DNA from: Sphingobacteriia bacterium
Lineage (GTDB): Bacteria; Bacteroidota; Bacteroidia; Chitinophagales; Chitinophagaceae
NCBI GenBank assembly: GCA_947452295.1
Contig: CANGCK010000034.1
Coordinates: 1 to 37,405, forward strand
Length of the DNA stretch: 37,405 nt
Direction: 5' to 3'
Shown here: positions 26,813 through 34,615 of the stretch, one piece after another
Numbering within the stretch: position 1 is the first letter of the stretch
How the letters are laid out: each line of letters begins with the position of its first letter
Notes under the pieces: model-generated
Told to the model about the DNA's origin: nothing
Database searches by the model: none
Seen by the model: only the letters and a program-made list of their open reading frames with translations
Program-made: the position numbers and the translations under genes

Positions 26813-27358
26813 TTATTTTGTAGTATTGCCACTTTTAATTGGATGAATATTTTGGTCATAAAATTTAGCCATTTCAAAATAATTTTTCTTAAAGCAATTG
26901 CAAGTATTTAATCGTTCATCAATCATTTTATACCAAGCTTTTTTTTCTACAATAAATTCATGACTAAAAGCTTTTGTAAGAACTTGTTGAGCAGCTGAAT
27001 TCCATAAAGAATGTTCAATTAATGCGTCTATTTTTTTAACATGATGCATCAATTTGTATTCTTTACTTTTAGTAAGTTTCAACAATTCGACTAAATTGGG
27101 TATTGGTTCATTTTCCTTAACGGTGAGGAATACTTTTAATACAGAAGGGAAAACTAATTTTTGTTCGTAGGTTACTAATGAGTTGAACTCATTTCTCAAG
27201 TCGGCAATAATATTCATCACCACGTATTTATCTGGCGCTTCAGATTGCTCAGACCGCAAACAATTTACTGCATAAATAATTTTAGCAGTCAATTGAGGGT
27301 ACACTTCCCCTAAAATATGATCTATAATTTGTTTGGTATTGTCTGCATGCTTACACAT
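26813..27358 (-). CDS. Degenerate hemerythrin-like protein (RIC/YtfE-related), tentative
   Basis: This 181-residue protein is predicted to be nearly all helix, with no signal peptide. The order of segments resembles RIC/ScdA hemerythrin-type di-iron proteins: IIDHILGEVYPQL (11-23), an EFNSLVTYEQKLVFPSV segment (57-73) resembling the H-x3-E-x2-LFP helix, KLMHHVKKIDALIEH (102-116), and SHEFIVEKKAWYKMIDE (132-148). Several expected ligands are changed: Leu61 stands where the His of HxxxE would be (Glu65 is kept), and the last helix has His133 shifted relative to Glu138. A Cys-x-Cys near the end (153-155) is notable. It lies between the Fnr-like regulator and ccoI. Binding of iron or NO is unproven, and an unrelated helical fold is possible. 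Confidence 0.5.
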   Translation of the reverse strand: MCKHADNTKQIIDHILGEVYPQLTAKIIYAVNCLRSEQSEAPDKYVVMNIIADLRNEFNSLVTYEQKLVFPSVLKVFLTVKENEPIPNLVELLKLTKSKEYKLMHHVKKIDALIEHSLWNSAAQQVLTKAFSHEFIVEKKAWYKMIDERLNTCNCFKKNYFEMAKFYDQNIHPIKSGNTTK

Positions 27359-27425
27359 GATGCACTTATTTACCCAACAAAATTGATGTATTTAAACTTT
27401 AGAAAACATGAGGATTAGGCATACT

Positions 27426-27447
27426 AAATATGATATTTATCATATTT
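27426..27447. promoter_or_regulatory. Perfect palindrome with FNR/CRP-type core; candidate operator
   Basis: Ten-base arms around a central TT contain the core ATGATATTTATCAT, that is TGAT-N4-ATCA flanked by A/T. This has the spacing of FNR/CRP boxes (TTGAT-N4-ATCAA) with the outer base changed. It lies 3 bases after the stop of the Fnr-like gene and 68 bases upstream of the hemerythrin-like gene start. CAATTTTG on the minus strand (27378-27385) is a possible -7 element, which would put the palindrome near -64, a position typical for class I activation. Confidence 0.6.
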
Positions 27448-27450
27448 TAA

Positions 27451-28164
27451 TTAGTCTTCTATATTTGCAGTTTGAATTAATAATGGAAGATTGATTATTT
27501 TGATTTTTTTACCCTTCAACTCAATAATTTTATCATGGTTAAATTCCGATAACAATCTTATACAACTTTCAGTGGAAGTTCCCACATAATCAGCTATTTC
27601 TTCACGAGACAAATTTACCAAGATAGTTTGTTGATCTTCCTCTAAGCCATAAGTTGCTTTTAAAAAAAGCAAGGCTTCTGCCATTCGCTCCCGAACATTT
27701 TTTTGAGATAGCGATACGATATGATCTTCCGCTTCTTTTAAATCGCGGCTCATTTTTTTTACTACTTCAAACATTAACTTCGGAGTAGTTTCCATTGATC
27801 GAAAAAAGAAATCTTTTTCAATTAAACAAATAGATGCATCTTCTAATGTTATGGCTGAAGATGCATACCGTTCGTTAGAAAGTAGTGCTCGGTAGCCAAT
27901 AATATCACCAGATTTTGCTAATCGAAGTATTTGCTCCTTTCCATCATAACCAGTAGTAGCAATTTTAATTTTTCCGCTATTAATGCAATACAAGCCTGTT
28001 GGCAAGCCATGTTCAGAAAAAACATACTGCCCTTTTTTGTATATATTACACGACTTATGCATCGACATTTCGGATAAGTGATCCCCCTCTAATACATTAA
28101 AAACGGAATTCATTCTAACATTACAATGATGGCATCCTGTTTCAAAAAGTATAGGTTTTTTCAT
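27451..28164 (-). CDS. Crp/Fnr family transcriptional regulator with candidate iron-sulfur cysteines
   Basis: This 237-residue regulator has a cyclic-nucleotide-binding-type sensor domain (about 30-145), a long dimer helix and a C-terminal winged helix. Cys11 and Cys14 (CHHC) match the Cys20/Cys23 pair of E. coli FNR, and Cys113 (ASICLIE) matches Cys122. The position of FNR Cys29 holds Ser20, while Cys39 and Cys60 are additional. The recognition helix STESCIRLL keeps Glu199 and Arg203 (FNR Glu209 and Arg213) but has Ile202 for Ser212. It is the first gene of the cbb3 locus, and a perfect TGAT-N4-ATCA palindrome lies just downstream. Oxygen or NO sensing is inferred. CTAAATTA (28187-28194) is a weak -7 element. 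Confidence 0.88.
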   Translation of the reverse strand: MKKPILFETGCHHCNVRMNSVFNVLEGDHLSEMSMHKSCNIYKKGQYVFSEHGLPTGLYCINSGKIKIATTGYDGKEQILRLAKSGDIIGYRALLSNERYASSAITLEDASICLIEKDFFFRSMETTPKLMFEVVKKMSRDLKEAEDHIVSLSQKNVRERMAEALLFLKATYGLEEDQQTILVNLSREEIADYVGTSTESCIRLLSEFNHDKIIELKGKKIKIINLPLLIQTANIED

Positions 28165-28242
28165 TCATTGAAGGATTAATGAAGTGCTAAATTAGTTAAT
28201 AATATTTTTATAACCTATATAAAAACCTTTCTTAATATTAAA

Positions 28243-30111
28243 TTATTTTTTTAATGATAACACTATTGATTCTTTACCCTTTACAATAAAATTATTGCCC
28301 AAATCTGCACCGTTTATCACATTTGTAGCATGTGAATATTGTTTGGTACACTCAACATAATTTTTCAGATCAATTGTTTTTTCAACTTCAGATGTATTAA
28401 ACACACACATAACACTTTCTTGGTTGGTATATCGAAAATATACATATACGCCCTCCTTAGGAAGCCATTGCATTGTTTTACCTGAACAAATGGCTTCGCT
28501 GCTTTTTCTAAAATTTGCCATTTTTTGTACATGATCAAACGCTTCTTGTTCCTTTTCAGTTCTTCCTGAAACAGAAAATTTATTATTTACATCATTGCTA
28601 AAACCTCCAGGAAAATCAAGCCGAACCATTCCATCATTAGGGTTTTTAAAATTCTTCATCCAAATTTCTGTACCATAATATAATTGAGGAATTCCACGCA
28701 AGGTTAACAGTAAATTGATACCCATTTTGTATTTGTTCAAGTCTTCTCCAATTACCGAAACGAATCGCTCCATATCATGATTATCTAGGAAAATACAATT
28801 TTTCTCAGGCGCTTTGTACATAATATCTTCAGCCAATGTCATGTATAATTTAGTTACACCATCTGTCCATCCCATAGGCCTATTAAGCGTTTCAATGATT
28901 GCACCATTCAACGGAAAATCTGTAACACCAGGCACATTGTGTTTAAAAGGAGTTGCTAAATTATTTTGAGCAAAATAAGCACTGCCTAAAACAGAGTTGG
29001 CCGTAGTTTCTCCAAATATTGATATTGATGGATATTCTTTCAACAATGTTTCATTCACGCTGTTCATAAATGCCTCATCGCAATATTTGTAGGTATCTAC
29101 CCGCCATCCATCAATACCAAATTCCTCAACAGTCCATAATGCATGCTGTATCAGAAAATTAGCAACATATGGGTTTCTTTGATTTACATCAGGTAAATGT
29201 GGAACAAACCAACCATCAAGCATTATTTTTTTATCGGCTTCACTTCCTATAGTACTAAAAATAGGTTCATTTCTATGGTTGGTATTGGTATATTCACTCC
29301 ATTGATTAATCCAATCTTTTGCTGGAGCATCTTTATAAAACCAATGTTCAATTCCTACATGATTGTATACAGCATCTTGAATAATTTTCAACCCTTTTAC
29401 ATGTGCCGCGTCAATCAACTTTTTATATGCCAGGTCTCCCCCCAATCTTTTATCTACCGCATAATGGTTGGTAAACCAATATCCATGATAGCCAGCCATC
29501 ATACCTGCTTGTTCTCGCTTTAAAGGCATGTCATTTTCAATAACGGGTGTTAACCAAAGTGCGGTAACACCTAATTCTTTTAAATAGTCTAAATGATGGA
29601 TAACGCCCTGTAAATCTCCTCCATGGCGGACTATAGGATCTATTCTGCTTACTAAAGTATCTTTATACCCATAATATTTATCGTTTAAGGTATCGCCATT
29701 ACTAAATCTATCCGGCATAATTAGATAAACCAGATCTTTTGAACTAACTCCTTGTGCAAACTGCTTACCAACACCCACTCTTTTAGCTTTTAAAGGCCAT
29801 TGCGCAACAATAGTTTTTCCTTTATTACTCATCACAATATTAATGTTACCAGGCTTTACCGAAGGGGAAATATTAATATCAAGCGCTAAATATTTGCCAT
29901 TTTCAAATTGATGTACTTTTTTTAATTGAACACCAGGATATTTTATGTTTACCGAACTATTATGAATGGAGCTATCATCACTTTTAACTATTACCTGAAC
30001 ATTATTCCACTTCATTCCTACAAACCAATTGGTTGGAAACAACGTAATATTTTGTGCATTCAAACTCAATATTCCCCCAAAGAATAAGCTCAGTAACCCT
30101 ATTTTTTTCAT
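28243..30111 (-). CDS. Periplasmic alpha-amylase / neopullulanase-like GH13 enzyme (SusA-like)
   Basis: This 622-residue enzyme probably cuts maltodextrins in the periplasm. A signal peptide (about 1-19, ending LNAQ) precedes an N-terminal beta domain of the cyclomaltodextrinase type (about 22-110). In the GH13 barrel, DAVYNHVG is conserved region I, and the catalytic residues are Asp339 (GWRVDTYKYC), Glu368 (FGETTAN) and Asp446 (LDNHDMERF). A C-terminal beta domain follows (about 545-622). It lies 85 bases downstream of the SLC45-type transporter gene on the same strand, which suggests that products are taken up by that protein. No susC, susD or susE genes are adjacent. Confidence 0.9.
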   Translation of the reverse strand: MKKIGLLSLFFGGILSLNAQNITLFPTNWFVGMKWNNVQVIVKSDDSSIHNSSVNIKYPGVQLKKVHQFENGKYLALDINISPSVKPGNINIVMSNKGKTIVAQWPLKAKRVGVGKQFAQGVSSKDLVYLIMPDRFSNGDTLNDKYYGYKDTLVSRIDPIVRHGGDLQGVIHHLDYLKELGVTALWLTPVIENDMPLKREQAGMMAGYHGYWFTNHYAVDKRLGGDLAYKKLIDAAHVKGLKIIQDAVYNHVGIEHWFYKDAPAKDWINQWSEYTNTNHRNEPIFSTIGSEADKKIMLDGWFVPHLPDVNQRNPYVANFLIQHALWTVEEFGIDGWRVDTYKYCDEAFMNSVNETLLKEYPSISIFGETTANSVLGSAYFAQNNLATPFKHNVPGVTDFPLNGAIIETLNRPMGWTDGVTKLYMTLAEDIMYKAPEKNCIFLDNHDMERFVSVIGEDLNKYKMGINLLLTLRGIPQLYYGTEIWMKNFKNPNDGMVRLDFPGGFSNDVNNKFSVSGRTEKEQEAFDHVQKMANFRKSSEAICSGKTMQWLPKEGVYVYFRYTNQESVMCVFNTSEVEKTIDLKNYVECTKQYSHATNVINGADLGNNFIVKGKESIVLSLKK

Positions 30112-30196
30112 CTGTTTTTGTTTATTGATTTTAATTCACATGTCATTCACCTGCAAACATCTTACTCCATTATTTTAATCATACTTGCAACTTGCT

Positions 30197-31585
30197 CTAT
30201 TGCTTTAACTTTTCAGAATGAATTCGAACTGCACCTTCATCGTTTACAAACAATACAGCAACTGCAGCACATAACATAAAAAATCCTGCTAATACTATCG
30301 CATAAATTGGTTGGCCATTGTATAAATGTTTTACAACCCAACCTCCAAAAATACCATTAATGATTTGAGGCAGTGTTATAAAAAAATTAAAAATACCCAT
30401 ATAAATTCCCAGTTTACCACCAGGTATTGAGCCTGACAAAATCACATATGGCATTGCTAATATACTTGCCCAAGCTAACCCTACTCCTATCATAGAATAT
30501 GTAAGCATCGCAGGATCTTTGATAAAATAGATAGAAATTAATCCTACTCCACCCGCAACCAACGAAAAAGCATGTGTACCTCTTCTTCCAAGATATTTTG
30601 CCACCAATGGAATGCAAAGAGCATATCCTGCAGCAACCAAATTATAGATTCCAAACGCAGAACTCACTTTATTACCCGCATCGTTATAAGCAATTGATTG
30701 GGCATAATCTCCTGTTAATCCATATACATGTGTTGCCACTGCATCTGTAGTAAAAACCCACATACTAAATAAAGCGAACCATGAAAAAAACTGTACAAGC
30801 CCTAATTGGAGCATTGTTTTAGGCATTTTGTTGAAGTCTTTTACTATTTGAATTAACCCTTCATTTTTACTTGTTTCATTTTTACCATGAAATTTTTCGT
30901 AGTCATCAGGCGCATATTCCTTTGTTTTAAAAACTGTGACAAATATTGCACCAATGAAAACAGCGGCCCCAATATAAAACGAATAACGTATATTATTGGC
31001 TACTCCTGTTGCGCCTGCTTCTTGTGAAAATCCCCACTTTGCCAATAAGGAAGGGAGCTCAGAACCCACAACCGCCCCCACACCAATTAAAAAAGTTTGA
31101 ATAGCAAAGCCACTTGTACGTTGGGTATCTGGCAAATTATCTGCAACTAATGCACGGAAGGGTTCCATGGCAATATTAAATGATGCATCCATAATCATTA
31201 CCATACCAGCGCCAATCCATAAAGCTGGTACGATTGACGACACAGCGCCAGAATTAGGTAAAAAAATCAATGCCGCAGAAGACAATAAGGCACCAGCTAA
31301 AAAATAAGGTTTTCTCCTTCCCAAACGATTCCAAGTTTTATCGCTGTAATGGCCAATTAATGGTTGTACAATCATTCCAACCAATGGTGCAACAATCCAA
31401 AACATAGGAAGCTCTTCTATATTTGCTCCAAATGAACGAAGAATTCTACTGGTGTTGCCATTCTGTAATGCAAATCCAAATTGTATGCCCAAAAAACCAA
31501 AGCTCATAAAAAATATTTGCGCTAGGCTTAATCTTGGCTTTATTTGCGTTACACTTGTTGAATTGGTTGATGATAACTGATCCAT
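30197..31585 (-). CDS. SLC45-type MFS transporter, predicted maltose/maltodextrin:H+ symporter
   Basis: This 462-residue inner-membrane transporter has about 12 helices. FGFLGIQFGFALQNGNTSRIL (about 31-51), the RRKPYFL motif (90-96) between helices 2 and 3, and GLAWASILAMPYVILSGSIP near helix 10 are typical of the SLC45/GPH-like sugar symporters found beside starch-use genes in Bacteroidetes. Substrate is inferred from its place between a GH13 amylase gene and glgC. Sucrose is an alternative. The 83-base gap to glgC leaves room for its own promoter, but a shared transcript is plausible. Confidence 0.87.
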   Translation of the reverse strand: MDQLSSTNSTSVTQIKPRLSLAQIFFMSFGFLGIQFGFALQNGNTSRILRSFGANIEELPMFWIVAPLVGMIVQPLIGHYSDKTWNRLGRRKPYFLAGALLSSAALIFLPNSGAVSSIVPALWIGAGMVMIMDASFNIAMEPFRALVADNLPDTQRTSGFAIQTFLIGVGAVVGSELPSLLAKWGFSQEAGATGVANNIRYSFYIGAAVFIGAIFVTVFKTKEYAPDDYEKFHGKNETSKNEGLIQIVKDFNKMPKTMLQLGLVQFFSWFALFSMWVFTTDAVATHVYGLTGDYAQSIAYNDAGNKVSSAFGIYNLVAAGYALCIPLVAKYLGRRGTHAFSLVAGGVGLISIYFIKDPAMLTYSMIGVGLAWASILAMPYVILSGSIPGGKLGIYMGIFNFFITLPQIINGIFGGWVVKHLYNGQPIYAIVLAGFFMLCAAVAVLFVNDEGAVRIHSEKLKQ

Positions 31586-31668
31586 AGCAATTTGTTTAGT
31601 TTAGCCTTAAGTATTTTATTACCAATTAGTTATTAAAATAAGGGTGATTATTAGATCAATAAAAGAAA

Positions 31669-32952
31669 TTAAATAACAAAACCATCGGGTAAAGTGACGT
31701 TCTTTTTTACCACAACAATCCCATCTTTTACCGTATAAAGCGGATGATCGGTATTAGACAAGTGCTTTCCCCCATTTATTCTTACATCATTTCCAATTCT
31801 ACAATTTTTGTCGATAATAGCATTTTTAATATAACATCGATCTCCTATTCCAATTTTAGGCAATCCCAATTGTACATTGTTTTGCATTTCTTCCATTGTC
31901 TCGTAATAGTCATTCCCCATAATATAAGTACTAACTATGGTAGACCCTAAACCTATACGAGAACGGATTCCTACAACACTTTGTTCTATTCTGCTTGCAT
32001 GAATGATTGACCCTTCTGCAATAATTGTTTTTTCAAGAGTTGTACCACTGATTTTTGCGGGTGGGAGCATCCGTGCTCTGGTATATACTGTTTTTTCATT
32101 GTCAAATAAATTAAACAGAGGCACTTCTTCTGTTAAAGCAAGGTTGGCTTCATAAAAAGAATAAATATTTCCAATATCAGTCCAATATCCATCATACTGG
32201 AAACTTGCTACATTATAATTTTCTATAGACTCTGGGATAATTTCTTTTCCAAAATCGGTTGCAGACGGATAGGTTTCATTCAATAATTTATACAATACTT
32301 GTTTATTAAAAATATAAATCCCCATTGAAGCGAGGTAGTTTTTCCCAATCTTTTGCATCTCACCGCCTGTATCACTAACCCACTCTGGCAATAATTCTTT
32401 TTTAGGTTTTTCTATAAATGAAGTGATACTATTCGCATCATTTGTTTTAAGAATTCCAAACTCGGGTGCATCTCTATCATCTACTGGAATGGTAGCAATG
32501 GAGATGTCTGCATTTTTGTCTTTGTGATTTTGCAGCATCTCACTAAAATCCATTTGATACAATTGATCTCCACTTAAAATGAGAATATAATCAAACTCTA
32601 AGTTTGAAATATGTCGTAAAGATTGACGAACTGCATCTGCTGTACCCTGAAACCATCCGGGATTGTCGGGTGTTTGCTCTGCTGCAAGAATATCTACAAA
32701 CCCAGTACTAAATGCACTAAAATGATAGGTATTTTTTATATGTTTGTTTAGAGAAGCAGAATTAAATTGTGTTAACACAAACATTCGATTAATACTGCTG
32801 TTGATACAATTACTTATAGGAATATCAACTAATCTATACTTCCCGGCAATAGGTACAGCTGGCTTAGATCTACTAACTGTTAATGGAAAAAGTCTTGATC
32901 CGGCTCCCCCACCTAATATTACAGCTAATACTGCGTTTGATATTTTTTTCAT
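31669..32952 (-). CDS. glgC: Glucose-1-phosphate adenylyltransferase
   Basis: This enzyme makes ADP-glucose from glucose-1-phosphate and ATP, the first committed step of glycogen synthesis. The frame is open from 33003, but the ATG at 32950-32952 gives MKKISNAVLAVILGGGAGSRL and 427 residues, the usual length. The pyrophosphorylase signature GGGAGSRLFPLT with SKPAVP is present, as are ILSGDQLYQMDF and the IEKPK sugar-phosphate region. A left-handed beta-helix forms the C-terminus (IGLGSTIVSTYIMGND, then IKNAIIDKNCRIGNDVRI). It lies between glgA and the transporter gene on the same strand. Allosteric effectors cannot be deduced. Confidence 0.95.
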   Translation of the reverse strand: MKKISNAVLAVILGGGAGSRLFPLTVSRSKPAVPIAGKYRLVDIPISNCINSSINRMFVLTQFNSASLNKHIKNTYHFSAFSTGFVDILAAEQTPDNPGWFQGTADAVRQSLRHISNLEFDYILILSGDQLYQMDFSEMLQNHKDKNADISIATIPVDDRDAPEFGILKTNDANSITSFIEKPKKELLPEWVSDTGGEMQKIGKNYLASMGIYIFNKQVLYKLLNETYPSATDFGKEIIPESIENYNVASFQYDGYWTDIGNIYSFYEANLALTEEVPLFNLFDNEKTVYTRARMLPPAKISGTTLEKTIIAEGSIIHASRIEQSVVGIRSRIGLGSTIVSTYIMGNDYYETMEEMQNNVQLGLPKIGIGDRCYIKNAIIDKNCRIGNDVRINGGKHLSNTDHPLYTVKDGIVVVKKNVTLPDGFVI

Positions 32953-33067
32953 TTGTTTCTTTTTATTGATTTCATTTGCCAAATAGAATTTGCCAGTTAA
33001 CATGCTTAGTTGACAACCAACTTTTTAATATGGCTCATTTTATATTTTGACTATTAAGATGATTTTA

Positions 33068-34480
33068 TTACGCACTTAAATACACTTGTTTATATCTATC
33101 TACCGTACTTTCCCAACTATGATCAATCTGCATCATATATTTTCGCATCCATTCAATATGTGTTTTATCCTGATAAACCGACACAGCTCTTTCTACAGAG
33201 TACACAATATCATGTATACTAGCTTCATTGAAACAAATACCAAACCCCTGATAGTTACCCATATCAAGCACCGTATCCTTCAAACCACCAGTATTCCTTA
33301 CCATCGGTATTGTTCCATAACGAAGCGCATACAATTGATTTAAACCGCAAGGTTCTACTCTACTTGGCATTAATAAAAAATCTGCACCGGCATACATTTT
33401 ATGACTCAATTTTTCATCATACCCAATAACAGTATTAAAAACGCCTGCATAATTTGTTTTCATTGATTGAAGTTGCCATTCTACCGAACTATCTCCACTC
33501 CCTAAGATAAGAAATGATGCGTTACCTTGTGTTTTATCTATTGCACTTTTTATTGATTCAGGCAGAATATCTGCTGCTTTTTCACCTACTAGTCTACCAA
33601 TGAATACAAAAAGTGGTTTACTAGGCTCCACACCAAATGTTTCACAAAGTGCTAATTTATTGATTTCCTTGCCTTCAATTACATTTTCAACACTATAATG
33701 ATCGGTTAAATAAGTATCTGTTTCAGGGTTCCAAACATCATGATCAATGCCATTTAAAATGCCAATACATTTTCCTCGTTCGTATTCAAACAACTTTTCT
33801 AACCCATTTGCATTCATTCGAAGTTCATCCATATAACTTTGGCTAACAGTAGTTACCTTATCGGCACATTTTACGCCACATGCCAATGGATTAATGTTGC
33901 CTTCCCACTCCAGCAGTCCTCGTTTCCATAGATCCCAACGAGGTATATAATTGCTCTTATCCCATCCCATCCAACCTTGATATTGACCATTATGAATGGT
34001 TAAAACAGTGGATATTCCTGCTAAAAATTGATAATCATAGCAATGTTTTAACATAAATGGAATAAGGGCTGTATGGTGATCATGGCAATGAATAACATCA
34101 GGTCGATGTTCCCAATTACTAATCCAATGAATAACTGCAATTTGAAATGCAGTAAATCGATCTGTGTCATCATCATACCCATAAATTTTTTGGCGATCAA
34201 GTAACCCATGTATATCTATGAGGTAAATATCAAATCCTAGTTTATTGCTTTTTTCTTTGATCACTGTATAGTCAAAAAACCAATTCCCAAGATTGGTATT
34301 GCCCTTAAATTCAACTGACCATTCATTATCATACAAAAATTTTGTTCGGTACATAGGCATTACCACTTTAGCAATATCGCCAGCCTTACACTGATATTTT
34401 GGTAAGGCCCCAACCACGTCTCCTAACCCGCCTGCTTTGGCTACTGGGTAACATTCCGCACTAACATGTATGATTTCCAT
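33068..34480 (-). CDS. glgA: Glycogen synthase (ADP-glucose-dependent, GT5)
   Basis: This enzyme extends alpha-1,4-glucan using ADP-glucose. It has 470 residues and a GT-B fold. The N-terminal KAGGLGDV (15-22) is the ADP-glucose-binding KxGGL motif. The HCHDHHTALIPF segment (about 112-123) and the C-terminal RVEPCGLNQLYALRYGTIPMVRNTGGL (about 374-400), which carries the catalytic Glu and the second GGL motif, confirm the family. It is the first gene of the minus-strand glycogen/maltodextrin run and is divergent from the FHS-type transporter gene across a 135-base AT-rich region. glgC follows, with 115 bases between the glgA stop and the glgC start. Confidence 0.96.
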   Translation of the reverse strand: MEIIHVSAECYPVAKAGGLGDVVGALPKYQCKAGDIAKVVMPMYRTKFLYDNEWSVEFKGNTNLGNWFFDYTVIKEKSNKLGFDIYLIDIHGLLDRQKIYGYDDDTDRFTAFQIAVIHWISNWEHRPDVIHCHDHHTALIPFMLKHCYDYQFLAGISTVLTIHNGQYQGWMGWDKSNYIPRWDLWKRGLLEWEGNINPLACGVKCADKVTTVSQSYMDELRMNANGLEKLFEYERGKCIGILNGIDHDVWNPETDTYLTDHYSVENVIEGKEINKLALCETFGVEPSKPLFVFIGRLVGEKAADILPESIKSAIDKTQGNASFLILGSGDSSVEWQLQSMKTNYAGVFNTVIGYDEKLSHKMYAGADFLLMPSRVEPCGLNQLYALRYGTIPMVRNTGGLKDTVLDMGNYQGFGICFNEASIHDIVYSVERAVSVYQDKTHIEWMRKYMMQIDHSWESTVDRYKQVYLSA

Positions 34481-34615
34481 ATAAAATAAATATAATAAAT
34501 AAATTCAAGTTAATCATTTAGTTTCTTCTATCAAATTTTAGCCCATTTTGAGATTAAAATTTTTATATAAACAAAAACTTATTATTTTACAGGATCTAAA
34601 ACAATAACGATTGTC

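Noticed and set aside
28232..28241. TTAATATTAA palindrome after the GH13 gene
   Set aside because: Short and AT-only; no stable stem and no T-run placed to act as terminator.
32953..33003. Seventeen-residue upstream extension of glgC
   Set aside because: Lys/Asn-rich and unlike GlgC; the ATG at 32950-32952 gives the normal start before the pyrophosphorylase signature.
34533..34562. AAATTTTA / TAAAATTT inverted repeat between glgA and the FHS transporter gene
   Set aside because: Arms are only A and T with a 14-base spacer in an AT-rich gap, so chance is a sufficient explanation.
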